Assembly: GCF_003993795.1 (NCBI RefSeq)
Contig: NZ_RWKV01000016.1
Coordinates: 434,001-498,000, forward strand
Length of the DNA stretch: 64,000 bases
DNA from: Aquabacter cavernae
GTDB taxonomy: Bacteria > Pseudomonadota > Alphaproteobacteria > Rhizobiales > Xanthobacteraceae
Direction of reading: 5' to 3'
Both the position numbers and the translations under genes were made by a program. Position 1 is the stretch's first letter. The number at the start of each line of letters is the position of its first letter. Positions 33,456 to 41,759 of this stretch are shown in pieces. The notes beneath the pieces were generated by a model. It was not told the origin of the DNA. It searched no databases and was given only the letters and a program-made list of their open reading frames with translations.

Positions 33456-34979
33456 GTGAGGCAGTGGGGGACGAGGACCGGCAGGACCGGCGGCGCGCGT
33501 AGCGCACGCGCCGTGCTGCTGGCCGCCTGCGCCCTCGCTTTGTCCAGCTGCGCCAATCTCGACATGGACGCCATGCCCGTCTCCGAGGCGCGCATCCAGC
33601 CCGCCGCGCTGCGCTCGTCCGACATGGACATGATGACGCCCGCCCAGCGCCGCGAGCATGAACGGCTGGTGGCGAGCTATGGCGGGGCCTATGACGACCC
33701 CGAGCTGAAGGCGCTCATCCAGCAAGTGGTGGAGCGCCTCGTGGCTGCCTCCGAGCGGCCGGACCTGAAATACCGGGTCACGGTGCTCAATTCCGCCGCC
33801 ATCAACGCCTTCGCACTGCCGGACGGTTCGCTCTATGTGACGCGCGGCCTGCTGGCGCTCGCCAACGACACGTCGGAACTCTCCTCCGTCCTCTCCCACG
33901 AGATGGCGCACGTCATCGCCCGCCACGCCTCCATTCGCGAGGACCAGGTGAAGCAGGCGGTTCTGGTGAGCCGGGTCATCTCCGATGTGGTGAACGACCC
34001 CGACCTCGGCGCGCTGGCCATGCAGAAGTCGCGCATGTCGCTCGCCAGTTTCTCCCGCGGCCAGGAGCTGGAAGCGGACGCCATCGGCGTGGGCATCGCG
34101 GCGCGCGCGGGCTTCGACCCCTATGGCGCCTCCCGCTTCCTCACGGACATGGGCCGCCAGTCGGCGCTCAAGAACGCCTCGGTGGGCGGGATGTCCTCCA
34201 CCACGCCCGACATGGACTTCCTGTCCAGCCATCCGGCGACGCCGGAGCGCATTTCCATCGCCATCGCCAATGCCCGGCAATATTCCGTTGCCTCCGGCGC
34301 CGGCACGTCCAGCGGGGAGAAGGACCGCAACGCCTATCTCTCGGCCATTGACGGCATGGTCTATGGCGACGACCCGAAGGAAGGCTTCGTGCGGGGGCGC
34401 AAGTTCTTCCACCCCAAGCTGGGCTTCACCTTCCTGGCGCCCGAAGGCTTCACGCTGGAAAACACCTCCCAGGCCGTGCTGGGTGCCAACGGCTCGGGCA
34501 CCGAAGCGCTGCGGCTCGACGCGGTGCGCGTCTCCGGCGACCAGTCGCTCGGCCAGTATCTCGCCTCCGGCTGGATCGACGGGGTGGAGGTGAATTCGGT
34601 GGAGAGCCTCAGCGTGAACGGCTTTTCCGCCGCCACCGCCGTGGCGCGGGGCGAGCAATGGTCGTTCCGCATGTTCGCCATCCGCTTCGGCTCGGACGTG
34701 TACCGCCTGATCTTCGCCGCCCGCAACCTGACGCCGGAGCTGGACAAGCAGTTCCGCGCCGCCGCCGAGACCTTCCGCCGGGTCTCCAGCGACGAGGCGG
34801 ATTCGGTGAAGCCGCTGCGCCTGCGCACTGTTTCCGTGGGCCTCGGCGACACGGTGGAGAAGATGGCGGGCCGCATGCAGGTGCCCGACCGGCCGCTGGA
34901 GCGCTTCCTCATTCTCAACGGCCTCGACCGGGATTCGAAGCTGAAATACGGCGAGAAGCTCAAGATCGTCGCCGAATAA
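33456..34979 (+). CDS. M48-family metalloprotease lipoprotein
   Basis: 507-aa periplasmic protease. A signal peptide with lipobox LALSSC (the Cys would be lipidated) precedes the M48 catalytic domain: LSHEMAHVIARHA carries the zinc HExxH and QELEADAIGVGIAARAGFDP the third ligand Glu. The later part is a beta-rich region, then a LysM-like end (VSVGLGDTVEKMAGRMQVPD, KLKYGEKLKIV). BepA-like family members degrade misassembled outer-membrane proteins. The GTG at 33456 is chosen because AAGGAG lies 8 bases upstream; ATG 33390 is the alternative. A terminator follows at 35047. Confidence 0.88.
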   Translation: MRQWGTRTGRTGGARSARAVLLAACALALSSCANLDMDAMPVSEARIQPAALRSSDMDMMTPAQRREHERLVASYGGAYDDPELKALIQQVVERLVAASERPDLKYRVTVLNSAAINAFALPDGSLYVTRGLLALANDTSELSSVLSHEMAHVIARHASIREDQVKQAVLVSRVISDVVNDPDLGALAMQKSRMSLASFSRGQELEADAIGVGIAARAGFDPYGASRFLTDMGRQSALKNASVGGMSSTTPDMDFLSSHPATPERISIAIANARQYSVASGAGTSSGEKDRNAYLSAIDGMVYGDDPKEGFVRGRKFFHPKLGFTFLAPEGFTLENTSQAVLGANGSGTEALRLDAVRVSGDQSLGQYLASGWIDGVEVNSVESLSVNGFSAATAVARGEQWSFRMFAIRFGSDVYRLIFAARNLTPELDKQFRAAAETFRRVSSDEADSVKPLRLRTVSVGLGDTVEKMAGRMQVPDRPLERFLILNGLDRDSKLKYGEKLKIVAE

Positions 34980-35046
34980 GACCGCTCCGCCGGGCTGGCC
35001 GGCCGCGCGTCAAGAAAATGGTTACCATCATCGCTTAGCGTAGCCA

Positions 35047-35080
35047 CCAGCAGATATTGATCTGAATATCTGCTGGTTTT
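35047..35080 (+). terminator. Intrinsic terminator after the M48 gene
   Basis: CCAGCAGATATT (35047-35058), GATCTG loop and AATATCTGCTGG (35065-35076) form a perfect 12-bp stem followed by TTTT. Confidence 0.9.
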
Positions 35081-35301
35081 GGACGCTTTTCCGTCCCCTT
35101 TGGCGGAAATCCTCCTCGACCAAGACAGCAACGCGCAGCTTGGGCATCCGAACCGGATGCCTCGGACAATATCCCCCTGCCCCGTAGACCGGGACAGGGC
35201 AGGTCCCGTGCGTGCCGTTTTGGAGGAAGTCTTGGGCCGGTCTCCGGCCCACGAGCGTTCGATACCTCTCGTTACTGGTCGCGTCAGGCGTAAGGGGACC
35301 C

Positions 35302-36360
35302 ATGAGCAGCATCACCGCACAGGCCGCCCGGCTCCCCGTCGCCGATTTCGATGCGGAGCCCGCGCCGCGCCTCAGCCTGCGCCTCGCCGGCGCGCTCCTG
35401 GGCGTGGGCGGCATCGTGGCGGCGGCGCTGCAGTCCGCCGGCTTCATTCCCCATCCCGGACTGGAAATGTCCTTCGTCCGCGCGGTGGAGCAGGATCTCG
35501 GCCCCGCCATCTTCGGGCCCATGGCTGAACCCGCGCCGCCCGTCGCGCCCGCCGCTCCTCCCCGCCAGTCGCTCTCGCAGGCGGCCCCGCAGGCCGCGCC
35601 GCAAATGGGCGAAACGCGCGTCAATGCCGGCTGGGCCTTCGCGCCCATCGGCGGCAGCGCGCCCTTCACCCTCACCATGTCGGTGCCGGAAGAGGTGGTC
35701 ATTTCCGAGCACCCGGCGCGCACCCGCATGGTGCCGCTGCCGCCCGCCAATCCCCTGCTGGCCTTGGAGAGCGCCGCGCCGGTGCCCCCGGTGGTGGCGA
35801 CCCCGCCGGTTCCGGCCCGCAACCCTCTGCTGGGCGTGGAGCGCAAGCTGGCAAGCCTGCCGCCCACCGATGACGATCGCGACCTGAAGCCCGCTCCGGT
35901 ACCGCGCGGTTCCAACGTGCAGTTGCCCGGCCCCAGCGACCGCTACGCCATCTATGACATCACCGCCAAGACCGTCTACATGCCCAGCGGCGAGCGCCTG
36001 GAAGCCCATTCCGGCTACGGCTCCATGTTCGACGACCCGCGCCATGTGGCCCGGAAGATGCGCGGCCCGACGCCCCCCAACGTCTATAACCTGACCATGC
36101 GCGAGGCCTTGTTCCACGGGGTGGAAGCCATCCGCATGAACCCCACGGACCAGGGCAAGATGTTCGGCCGGGACGGCATTCTCGCCCATTCCTACATGCT
36201 GGGACCGCGCGGGGATTCCAATGGCTGCGTCTCGTTCGCGGACTATCCCCGCTTCCTCGCCGCCTTCAAGCGGGGCGAGGTGAAGCAGATTGTCGTGGTG
36301 GCGAAGCTGGAAAACAGCCCGGCGGCCAACCCACTTCTGTCCTGGCTGATGCCGCGCTGA
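35302..36360 (+). CDS. Tlde1-like (DUF2778) L,D-transpeptidase-fold protein
   Basis: 352-aa envelope protein with an N-terminal transmembrane segment (LSLRLAGALLGVGGIVAAAL), a Pro/Ala-rich periplasmic linker and a C-terminal DUF2778 (Tlde1) domain. The domain is marked by DRYAIYDITAKTVYMPSGER, then HSYMLGPRGDSNGCVSF, holding the His and catalytic Cys of an L,D-transpeptidase-like site. Tlde1 proteins of other bacteria are peptidoglycan-acting type VI effectors; here there is no T6SS gene and the protein looks chromosomal and conserved. The ATG at 35302 follows TAAGGGGA. A terminator-type hairpin follows. Confidence 0.85.
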   Translation: MSSITAQAARLPVADFDAEPAPRLSLRLAGALLGVGGIVAAALQSAGFIPHPGLEMSFVRAVEQDLGPAIFGPMAEPAPPVAPAAPPRQSLSQAAPQAAPQMGETRVNAGWAFAPIGGSAPFTLTMSVPEEVVISEHPARTRMVPLPPANPLLALESAAPVPPVVATPPVPARNPLLGVERKLASLPPTDDDRDLKPAPVPRGSNVQLPGPSDRYAIYDITAKTVYMPSGERLEAHSGYGSMFDDPRHVARKMRGPTPPNVYNLTMREALFHGVEAIRMNPTDQGKMFGRDGILAHSYMLGPRGDSNGCVSFADYPRFLAAFKRGEVKQIVVVAKLENSPAANPLLSWLMPR

Positions 36361-36374
36361 GGCAGACACGACGT

Positions 36375-36405
36375 AAAAACCCGGCGCCCCACAGGGACGC
36401 CGGGT
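36375..36405 (-). terminator. Hairpin terminator for the DUF2735 gene (bidirectional)
   Basis: ACCCGGCG (36379-36386) pairs with CGCCGGGT (36398-36405). In minus direction it is followed by UUUUU (AAAAA at 36375-36379 on plus), so it ends the DUF2735 transcript. It may also serve the Tlde1-like gene that stops at 36360. Confidence 0.75.
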
Positions 36406-36605
36406 AAAGATGCTTCAGGCTGGTCATAGGACGTACACCGGACCGAAGCCCGCCGCAGGATGGCGGCAACATGCGCGCCCGTATGCGCTTTCGGCGCAGC
36501 ATATGTGCCGCGTCACAGCGGCCCCGGGCCACGTCTGATTTCAAATGAAATCCGGAACGGCGGAAAACGCGCGCGCCAACCGGGGCTTACGCCCCGGCCG
36601 CAGGC

Positions 36606-36782
36606 TCACTGCTTGCGCGTCGTTTCCTCGCGCATGGCCGCTTCGTGATACCAGCTGTCGCACACCACCGGCGCTGTCGCCGCGATGTCCGGCTTCCCCT
36701 GCCGGGCCACACGCACTCCCGCGCGGCCACCCTTGGGGAACACATAGATCTTGGCGCCTTCGCCTCCGATATTGGCAGTCAT
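36606..36782 (-). CDS. Small DUF2735 protein next to glnII
   Basis: 58-aa protein: MTANIGGEGAKIYVFPKGGR, then VRVARQGKPDIAATAPV and CDSWYHEAAMREETTRKQ. The IYxFP motif and the SWYHEAA motif are the DUF2735 signature. A ribosome site (AGACGAGG on the minus strand) precedes the ATG at 36782. In rhizobia DUF2735 genes lie next to glnII, as here, with divergent transcription. The function is unknown, but co-regulation by nitrogen status is plausible. The protein is small, soluble and has no signal peptide. Confidence 0.82.
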   Translation of the reverse strand: MTANIGGEGAKIYVFPKGGRAGVRVARQGKPDIAATAPVVCDSWYHEAAMREETTRKQ

Positions 36783-36857
36783 TTGATGCCTCGTCTTTCC
36801 CGGATCGGCGCGAGCGCCTTTCCCATGACAACACCTTAGCAGAAGTCGAAACGTGAA

Positions 36858-36905
36858 TGCACAACAATTAGATCAAATTTGCGCAAAATGATTAAACTTT
36901 GTGCA
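36858..36905. promoter_or_regulatory. Repeated TGCRCAA motifs between DUF2735 and glnII
   Basis: TGCACAA at 36858, TGCGCAAA at 36880-36887 and the inverted TTTGTGCA at 36898-36905 sit in an A/T-rich stretch upstream of both divergent genes. Such a cluster suggests a regulator binding site (for nitrogen control or another factor), but it does not fit the classic NtrC consensus well. Confidence 0.35.
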
Positions 36906-37155
36906 CGCCTAAATTAATTTCTATGCACTTGCTTCTTGAAATGCAGGATCCCTTATTGGCGAATATTGCACCGCGGCGAGGACTGCGCTGCTGAAGAAAT
37001 GTCCAGTGGCGCTTTTTTGTTCCTTCGCGTGTCGTGTATCCCAACCGCAACCGCGCGCCCTGTCACGAAACCTGCATACAAGGCGACCCGCAAGAACTTG
37101 AGCCACCGTCACTTTTTCCGCTCCGGCCCCGGCTCGCAGCGAAATGGCGCCTCTC

Positions 37156-37171
37156 TGGCACGGACCGTGCT
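37156..37171 (+). promoter_or_regulatory. Sigma-54 promoter of glnII
   Basis: TGGCACG-GACC-GTGCT at 37156-37171 fits the sigma-54 consensus TGGCACG-N4-TTGCW with one mismatch, with the GG and GC at correct spacing. It lies 110 bases before the glnII ATG and agrees with known RpoN/NtrC control of rhizobial glnII. Confidence 0.82.
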
Positions 37172-37280
37172 TCTCTCTGTCGCGATCGTTGGCGACCGTG
37201 CTCGCCCTCGATGGAGCCTCACCCTGACACCGCGCCAGCGGACCAGGGGTGGTGCCTCATCCGTTCACGAGAGAGTGGCA

Positions 37281-38321
37281 ATGACGAAGTATAAGCTCGA
37301 GTATATCTGGCTCGACGGGTACAAGCCGGTTCCCAACCTGCGTGGCAAGACGCAGATCAAGGAATTCGATCACTTCCCCACCCTTGCCGAGCTGCCCCTG
37401 TGGGGCTTCGACGGCTCTTCCACGCAGCAGGCCGAAGGCCATAGCTCCGACTGCGTGCTGAAGCCCGTGGCTGTTTATCCGGACCCGGCCCGCAAGGACG
37501 GCGCGCTGGTGATGTGCGAAGTGATGATGCCCGATGGCGTCACCCCGCACTCCACCAACAGCCGCGCCACCATCCTGGACGATGCCGACACCTGGTTCGG
37601 CTTCGAGCAGGAATACTTCTTCTACAAGGACGGCCGTCCGCTGGGCTTCCCCGAGCACGGCTATCCCGCTCCGCAGGGCCCCTATTACACCGGCGTCGGC
37701 TTCAAGAATGTCGGCGACGTGGCCCGCGAGATCGTGGAAGAGCACCTTGAGCTGTGCCTCGACGCCGGCATCAACCACGAAGGCATCAACGCGGAAGTCG
37801 CGAAGGGCCAGTGGGAGTTCCAGATTTTCGGCAAGGGCTCCAAGAAGGCGGCCGACGAGATCTGGATCGCGCGCTACCTGCTGCTCCGTCTCACCGAGAA
37901 GTATGGCGTGGACATCGAGTTCCACTGCAAGCCGCTCGGCGACACCGACTGGAACGGCTCGGGCATGCACTGCAACTTCTCCACGAAGCACATGCGCGAA
38001 GTGGGCGGCAAGGCCTATTTCGAGGCGCTGATGGCTGCTTTCGACAAGAACTGGAAAGAGCACATCGACGTCTACGGTCCGGACAACCACCTGCGCCTGA
38101 CCGGCAAGCACGAGACGGCGCCGTGGAACAAGTTCAGCTATGGCATCGCCGATCGCGGCGCGTCCATCCGCGTTCCGCACTCCTTCGTGAAGAACGACTA
38201 TAAGGGCTATCTTGAGGATCGCCGCCCCAACTCCCAGGGCTGCCCCTACCAGATCGCGTCCCAGGTCCTGAAGACCATCGCGGAAGTTCCGACCAGCGGC
38301 AGCGCCACCGTCGCCGCCTGA
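37281..38321 (+). CDS. glnII: Type II glutamine synthetase (GSII)
   Basis: 346-aa eukaryotic-like glutamine synthetase, making glutamine from glutamate, ammonia and ATP. GSII markers include LEYIWLDGYKPVPNLRGKT, LWGFDGSSTQQAEGHSSDC, WFGFEQEYFFYKDGRPLGFP with metal-binding Glu residues, and NGSGMHCNFST, GKHETAPWNKFSYGIADRG. The ATG at 37281 follows GAGAGTGG; the longer upstream frame is not supported. It is transcribed from the sigma-54 promoter 110 bases upstream and ended by a strong terminator. It complements GSI (glnA, not in window) under nitrogen limitation. Confidence 0.97.
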   Translation: MTKYKLEYIWLDGYKPVPNLRGKTQIKEFDHFPTLAELPLWGFDGSSTQQAEGHSSDCVLKPVAVYPDPARKDGALVMCEVMMPDGVTPHSTNSRATILDDADTWFGFEQEYFFYKDGRPLGFPEHGYPAPQGPYYTGVGFKNVGDVAREIVEEHLELCLDAGINHEGINAEVAKGQWEFQIFGKGSKKAADEIWIARYLLLRLTEKYGVDIEFHCKPLGDTDWNGSGMHCNFSTKHMREVGGKAYFEALMAAFDKNWKEHIDVYGPDNHLRLTGKHETAPWNKFSYGIADRGASIRVPHSFVKNDYKGYLEDRRPNSQGCPYQIASQVLKTIAEVPTSGSATVAA

Positions 38322-38348
38322 TCGCGGACACGTCACTGTTCAACGAAG

Positions 38349-38382
38349 CCGGCGCGGGCCCTGCCTGCGCCGGTTTTGTTTT
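38349..38382 (+). terminator. Intrinsic terminator after glnII
   Basis: CCGGCGC (38349-38355) pairs with GCGCCGG (38367-38373), followed by TTTTGTTTT. Confidence 0.88.
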
Positions 38383-38477
38383 GGACTGAATGTAGGAATT
38401 TATTCTAGGAATCTTATCCGACACCCCTCCAAACGGCCTTACCCTATCCGGCGGCGCAACAGCCGGAGGATGGAGAG

Positions 38478-39380
38478 GTGCGATACGACGGATATGAGGA
38501 GCTGGACCTCGAGCTACTGGAACTGAGGGCCGATTGGGCTGAACTGGCGCTGGAACTCGTCCTGCTGAAGCAGGCGGTCCGGGCAAAGGCCAATTTCAAC
38601 CCAAATCAACCCCGCGTGCCCGCCGGCCACGAAGATGGTGGCAGCTGGACCGATGGCAATTACGGACCGCCGACACGGTCCGGCCCTCGCCGTGTGGCAC
38701 CGAAACCACCACCGCTTCCCGCAGCGACCAAGCCGTCGCCCGAGGCGCACCTTCCACCCCAAGACGGCACAGGCAAACCCGCCCCTGCCTGGGACGGACC
38801 CGCGCGGGTCCGTCCCACATTCGACGTGGCCCTCCCGGTTTTAAAGGAACCGGGCCTGCCGCCGCATATCCTGGCGTCCGCGCCCAAGGTCCCGGAGCAG
38901 CGGCCCCCGACGCCACAGGAGCGCTTCCGCACCGTCCGCGCGGTCGCCTTCTGGGCGTCAAAGGTAACCCTGCAAAGCGGCGGCAATCCTCGCGCCATTG
39001 CGCTACGCCTCTTGGCAGAAGGCGCCCATTGGCTCGTCCAAGAATATTGGCCCTATGTCAGTGAGTATCTCGAACCGCCCAAATCCCTGGCGCAATTGCG
39101 GGCCGACGTCCGCGCCCCTCGACCGGGAACGGAGGTCCATCACATCGTCGAGCAAACCAGTGCGATCCGGGCGGGGTATAGTCGCGATCTCGTGCACCAT
39201 CCTGACAATCTGGTGCGGATTTCGACACTACGCCATTGGGCTATCTCGGCTTGGTATCAGATCCGCCATGAACGCTTCGAGAATATCACGCCCCGCGACT
39301 ATCTAAGAGATAAGCCCTGGCACGTTAGATATGAAATTGGCCTTGAAGCCCTTCAAGAACACGGGATACTTGCGCGATGA
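38478..39380 (+). CDS. Polymorphic-toxin-like protein with C-terminal HNH-type nuclease domain
   Basis: 300-aa protein with an N-terminal coiled coil (ELLELRADWAELALELVLLK), then NPNQPRVPAGHEDGGSWTDG, a motif seen in rhizobial toxin-like proteins, and a Pro-rich linker. The C-terminal third has PGTEVHHIVEQTSAIRAGY and HHPDNLVRISTLRHWAISAW, which looks like an HNH/WHH-type nuclease toxin domain (His-His...Asn...His). No signal or secretion motif is visible. The start is GTG 38478 after a GGAGG site. The stop overlaps the immunity gene by ATGA. Toxin activity is inferred from domain order and the immunity-like neighbours. Confidence 0.75.
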   Translation: MRYDGYEELDLELLELRADWAELALELVLLKQAVRAKANFNPNQPRVPAGHEDGGSWTDGNYGPPTRSGPRRVAPKPPPLPAATKPSPEAHLPPQDGTGKPAPAWDGPARVRPTFDVALPVLKEPGLPPHILASAPKVPEQRPPTPQERFRTVRAVAFWASKVTLQSGGNPRAIALRLLAEGAHWLVQEYWPYVSEYLEPPKSLAQLRADVRAPRPGTEVHHIVEQTSAIRAGYSRDLVHHPDNLVRISTLRHWAISAWYQIRHERFENITPRDYLRDKPWHVRYEIGLEALQEHGILAR

Positions 39381-39745
39381 AACGAAAACTCGCTCAACTA
39401 ACCGACACAGCGCTGCGTGACCTCTTCGAGGCCCTGTGCATCGAACGAGGTCAAAAGTGGAACCCGGAAAATGTACGTCCATATAATAAATTATACTTAG
39501 AGATTGTGGACGTTGCGGAGGAGTTGAAGCGACGGCCGGGCGATGCACGTCACCTGCTCATTCCCCTTCTGAAACACGAAGACTGGCACGTCCGGCTCAA
39601 GGCAGGGACAAACACCTATGCCCTCACTCCCCAAGAGGCCCGGGAGGCATTGCAATGGCTGAGGGAAACACGGCTCGAGCCATTTGGCGCAGAAGCGGGC
39701 ATGTTCCTTTCGGGCATCGACCGTGGGGAGTTCACCCCGAGGTGA
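39377..39745 (+). CDS. DUF2019-like immunity protein, copy 1
   Basis: 122-aa helical protein resembling DUF2019: an ERGQKWNPENVRPYNKLYLE helix and LLIPLLKHEDWHVRLKAGTN with HEAT-like character, ending GIDRGEFTPR. The ATG at 39377 overlaps the toxin stop (ATGA), so it is made with the toxin. Such neighbours commonly neutralise the adjacent nuclease; this role is inferred from position and from two more copies downstream. Confidence 0.75.
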   Translation: MKRKLAQLTDTALRDLFEALCIERGQKWNPENVRPYNKLYLEIVDVAEELKRRPGDARHLLIPLLKHEDWHVRLKAGTNTYALTPQEAREALQWLRETRLEPFGAEAGMFLSGIDRGEFTPR

Positions 39746-39752
39746 GCTGAAG

Positions 39753-39895
39753 ACACGCCCAAACAGCCTTTTCGAGAGGATAATCGATGTGCCCGGACCG
39801 TAGATCTAAATTTACTGTTCGGGTACACTCCCCTACGTTTTAGGAGTACTCCCTCCACCCGATTGGAATCGCGCGCACTTTCTGAGATTTAAGCC
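39753..39895 (+). repeat. Duplicated leader of immunity copies 2 and 3 (first copy)
   Basis: This spacer between immunity copies 1 and 2 resembles the spacer 41611-41759 before copy 3, base by base in many stretches (CCGTAGAT, ACACTCC, CTCCCTCCACC, ATTGGAATC, GCGCACTTTCTGAG). The gene and its leader were therefore duplicated as a unit. Each leader probably carries its own promoter and ribosome site. Confidence 0.7.
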
Positions 39896-40090
39896 ATGAA
39901 GCAAAATTTTTCACGCTTAACAGAAATTGAACTGCGCGATCTCTTCGAGGCCCTATGCATCGAGCAAGGTACAAAGTGGAATCCCGAGGGTCTACGCCGA
40001 TATAGAAAGCTTTATTTTGAGATAAAGGCGGTGACCTGAGCCGCATTTCTCCTCCGGTTTATGGGAGAGTCCGCAGGTTGATTTGTGGCC

Positions 40091-40930
40091 TCAGGCGGCC
40101 ACGGTTTCCAGTGTGAGTGTTGCGGCGAACTCGGCGGGGGATCGGTTGCCGAGCGCCGAATGGGGTCGGTTCAGGTTGTAGTCCTCCTTCCATGAGCTGA
40201 TGGTGGCGCGCGCCTGCGCCAGGTTCGAGAACAGGGTCTCATTCAGGCACTCGTCCCGGAACCGGCCGTTGAAGCTCTCCACGAAGCCGTTCTGCATGGG
40301 CTTGCCGGGAGCGATGTAGTGCCATTCGACGCCGGTCTGCTGGCACCATTTGAGAATTGCCATCGAAGTCAGCTCCGTGCCGTTGTCGGAAACGATGGTT
40401 GCAGGCCTGCCTCGAATGGCGAGCAGCGCATCCAGCTCACGCGTCACCCGAAGGCCGGACAGCGAGGTGTCGGCGACCAGCGCCAGGCATTCCCGGCTGA
40501 AGTCGTCGACCACGGCCAGCACCCGGAAGCGCCGGCCGTCGGTGAAGGCATCCGACACGAAGTCGAGGCTCCAGCGGACATTGATCCGATCCGGGACCAG
40601 CATGGGCCGCCGTGTGCCGAGCGCCCGCTTGCGCCCTCCGCGCCGGCGCACCTGGAGCTTCTCCTCCCGGTAGAGCCGGCGCAGCTTCTTGTGGTTCATG
40701 ACGATGCCCTGGCGCCTCAGCATGACGTGGATCCGCCGGTAGCCGAACCGGCGGCGCTCGCCGGCCACGGCTCTCATAGCCTCGCGCAAGCCGGCATCGT
40801 CGGGACGGACGCTCCGATAGCGCATGCTGGTGCGATCGACGCTCAAGGCCTTGCACGCCCGACGCTGGCTCACCCCGTGCGCGGCACAGGCGTGGGCCAC
40901 GGCTTTACGCCTCGCATCGGGCGTCACCAT
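40091..40930 (-). CDS. IS3-family transposase OrfB (DDE integrase domain)
   Basis: 279-aa rve-type integrase: HTH_21 region ([20 protein letters not shown]), then catalytic Asp in [11 protein letters not shown], Asp in [12 protein letters not shown] and Glu in [18 protein letters not shown]. It starts with ATG 40930 within the A-rich junction to orfA, so it may be made both as OrfB and as an OrfAB fusion by -1 frameshift at the A7 run near 40931-40937. The ORF is intact, so the element may be active. Confidence 0.94.
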   Translation of the reverse strand: MVTPDARRKAVAHACAAHGVSQRRACKALSVDRTSMRYRSVRPDDAGLREAMRAVAGERRRFGYRRIHVMLRRQGIVMNHKKLRRLYREEKLQVRRRGGRKRALGTRRPMLVPDRINVRWSLDFVSDAFTDGRRFRVLAVVDDFSRECLALVADTSLSGLRVTRELDALLAIRGRPATIVSDNGTELTSMAILKWCQQTGVEWHYIAPGKPMQNGFVESFNGRFRDECLNETLFSNLAQARATISSWKEDYNLNRPHSALGNRSPAEFAATLTLETVAA

Positions 40931-41190
40931 TTTTTTGAAGCAACATCCTTCAGGATGGCGTTGTCCAGCATCTGCTCGGCGAGCAGCTTCTTCAGGCGGG
41001 CGTTCTCTTCCTCGAGCGCCTTCAGCCGGCGGGCATCGGACACCTCCATCCCGCCGTACCTCGCCTTGAACTTGTAGAAGGTGGCCGAGGAGATGCCGTG
41101 CTTGCGGCAGACGTCCGCCGTCTTCGCGCCCGCCTCCTGCTCCTTCAGCATCCCGATGATCTGCTCCTCAGTGAACCGTGAGGCTCGCAT
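40924..41190 (-). CDS. IS3-family transposase OrfA (HTH)
   Basis: 88-aa HTH_Tnp_1 protein: [40 protein letters not shown], then a leucine zipper [20 protein letters not shown]. The ATG at 41190 is the family start, not 41223. It ends 7 bases into orfB in the -1 frame, with ASKKW at the A-run. Confidence 0.92.
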   Translation of the reverse strand: MRASRFTEEQIIGMLKEQEAGAKTADVCRKHGISSATFYKFKARYGGMEVSDARRLKALEEENARLKKLLAEQMLDNAILKDVASKKW

Positions 41191-41252
41191 CGTCCGTCTC
41201 CGTGATCGACGGACTCTACCCAAATCTGGAGGAGGTTCTGGGGCTCAGGTCA

Positions 41253-41432
41253 ATCCCGTTGATCACCCGGCGGTCATCCACCCGAGCGACACCCCGCACC
41301 TTATTCGGCAGCAGTGGCGCGATGATCCTCCATTCCTCATCGGTCAACTCGTGGCGGCGCATCTCTTAAGCTCCGTGGGGCAGGAGCTTGAATCACGACA
41401 GCCACGAGGACGCAAATTTATGGGGCCACAGC
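41253..41432 (-). mobile_element. IS5-family remnant cut by the IS3 element
   Basis: From ATG 41362 the minus strand reads MRRHELTDEEWRIIAPLLPN, then KVRGVARVDDRRVINGI, the N-terminus of an IS5/IS1031-type transposase, before being cut at 41253 by the IS3 element. Between 41363 and about 41432 lie its upstream end and the junction with the immunity gene. The rest of this element is gone. Confidence 0.75.
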
Positions 41433-41610
41433 CTAACGCACGAAGACTGGCAAGTCCGCCTGAAGGCGGGAATACACACCTATGCAATCGCTCCGGAAGA
41501 GGCCCGCAAAGCATTGCAATGGCTACGGGAAACACGCATCGCACCGTTTTGCGGGGAAGGAGGCTTCTTTCTCTCGGGTATCGATCGCGGAGAATATACT
41601 CCAACCTAAA

Positions 41611-41759
41611 CCCAAGACGCGCTCAAACAGCTTTCACTGAAGACTGTTCAGCTTGCCCGAACCGTAGATTTAAATCTATCGCTCGGGCACACTCCTCTAA
41701 TATTGAGGGGCGCTCCCTCCACCAAATTGGAATCTCGCGCACTTTCTGAGGCTTACGCC
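41611..41759 (+). repeat. Duplicated leader of immunity copy 3 (second copy)
   Basis: Counterpart of 39753-39895, similar over the final ~105 bases before the ATG. It supports a tandem duplication of gene plus leader, older than the IS insertion because only copy 2 was hit. Confidence 0.7.

Larger units (their letters stand above)
40032..41252 (-). mobile_element. IS3-family insertion sequence (IS407/IS51-like), intact
   Basis: 1221-bp element. Both ends read TGACCTGAGCC (40032 onward on plus, and inverted at 41252), with further similarity CTCCTCC and AGAGTCCG in the imperfect IRs. It carries orfA and orfB on the minus strand joined by an A-run suited to -1 frameshifting. No target duplication was seen. 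On the right it abuts an IS5-type remnant, on the left the immunity gene. Confidence 0.93.
39896..41609 (+). pseudogene. DUF2019-like immunity gene, copy 2, interrupted by nested IS
   Basis: The 5' half from ATG 39896 reads MKQNFSRLTEIELRDLFEAL up to about KLYFEI, then meets the IS3 end at 40032. The 3' half resumes at about 41433 with THEDWQVRLKAGIHTYAIAP to the stop at 41607-41609 (GIDRGEYTPT). About 25 residues between the halves are missing. The gene is therefore inactivated by insertions and deletion, while copies 1 and 3 are intact. Confidence 0.85.

Noticed and set aside
36936-37280. N-terminal extension of glnII
   Set aside because: The extended reading runs through the sigma-54 promoter; GSII proteins start at MTKYKLEYIWLDGY.
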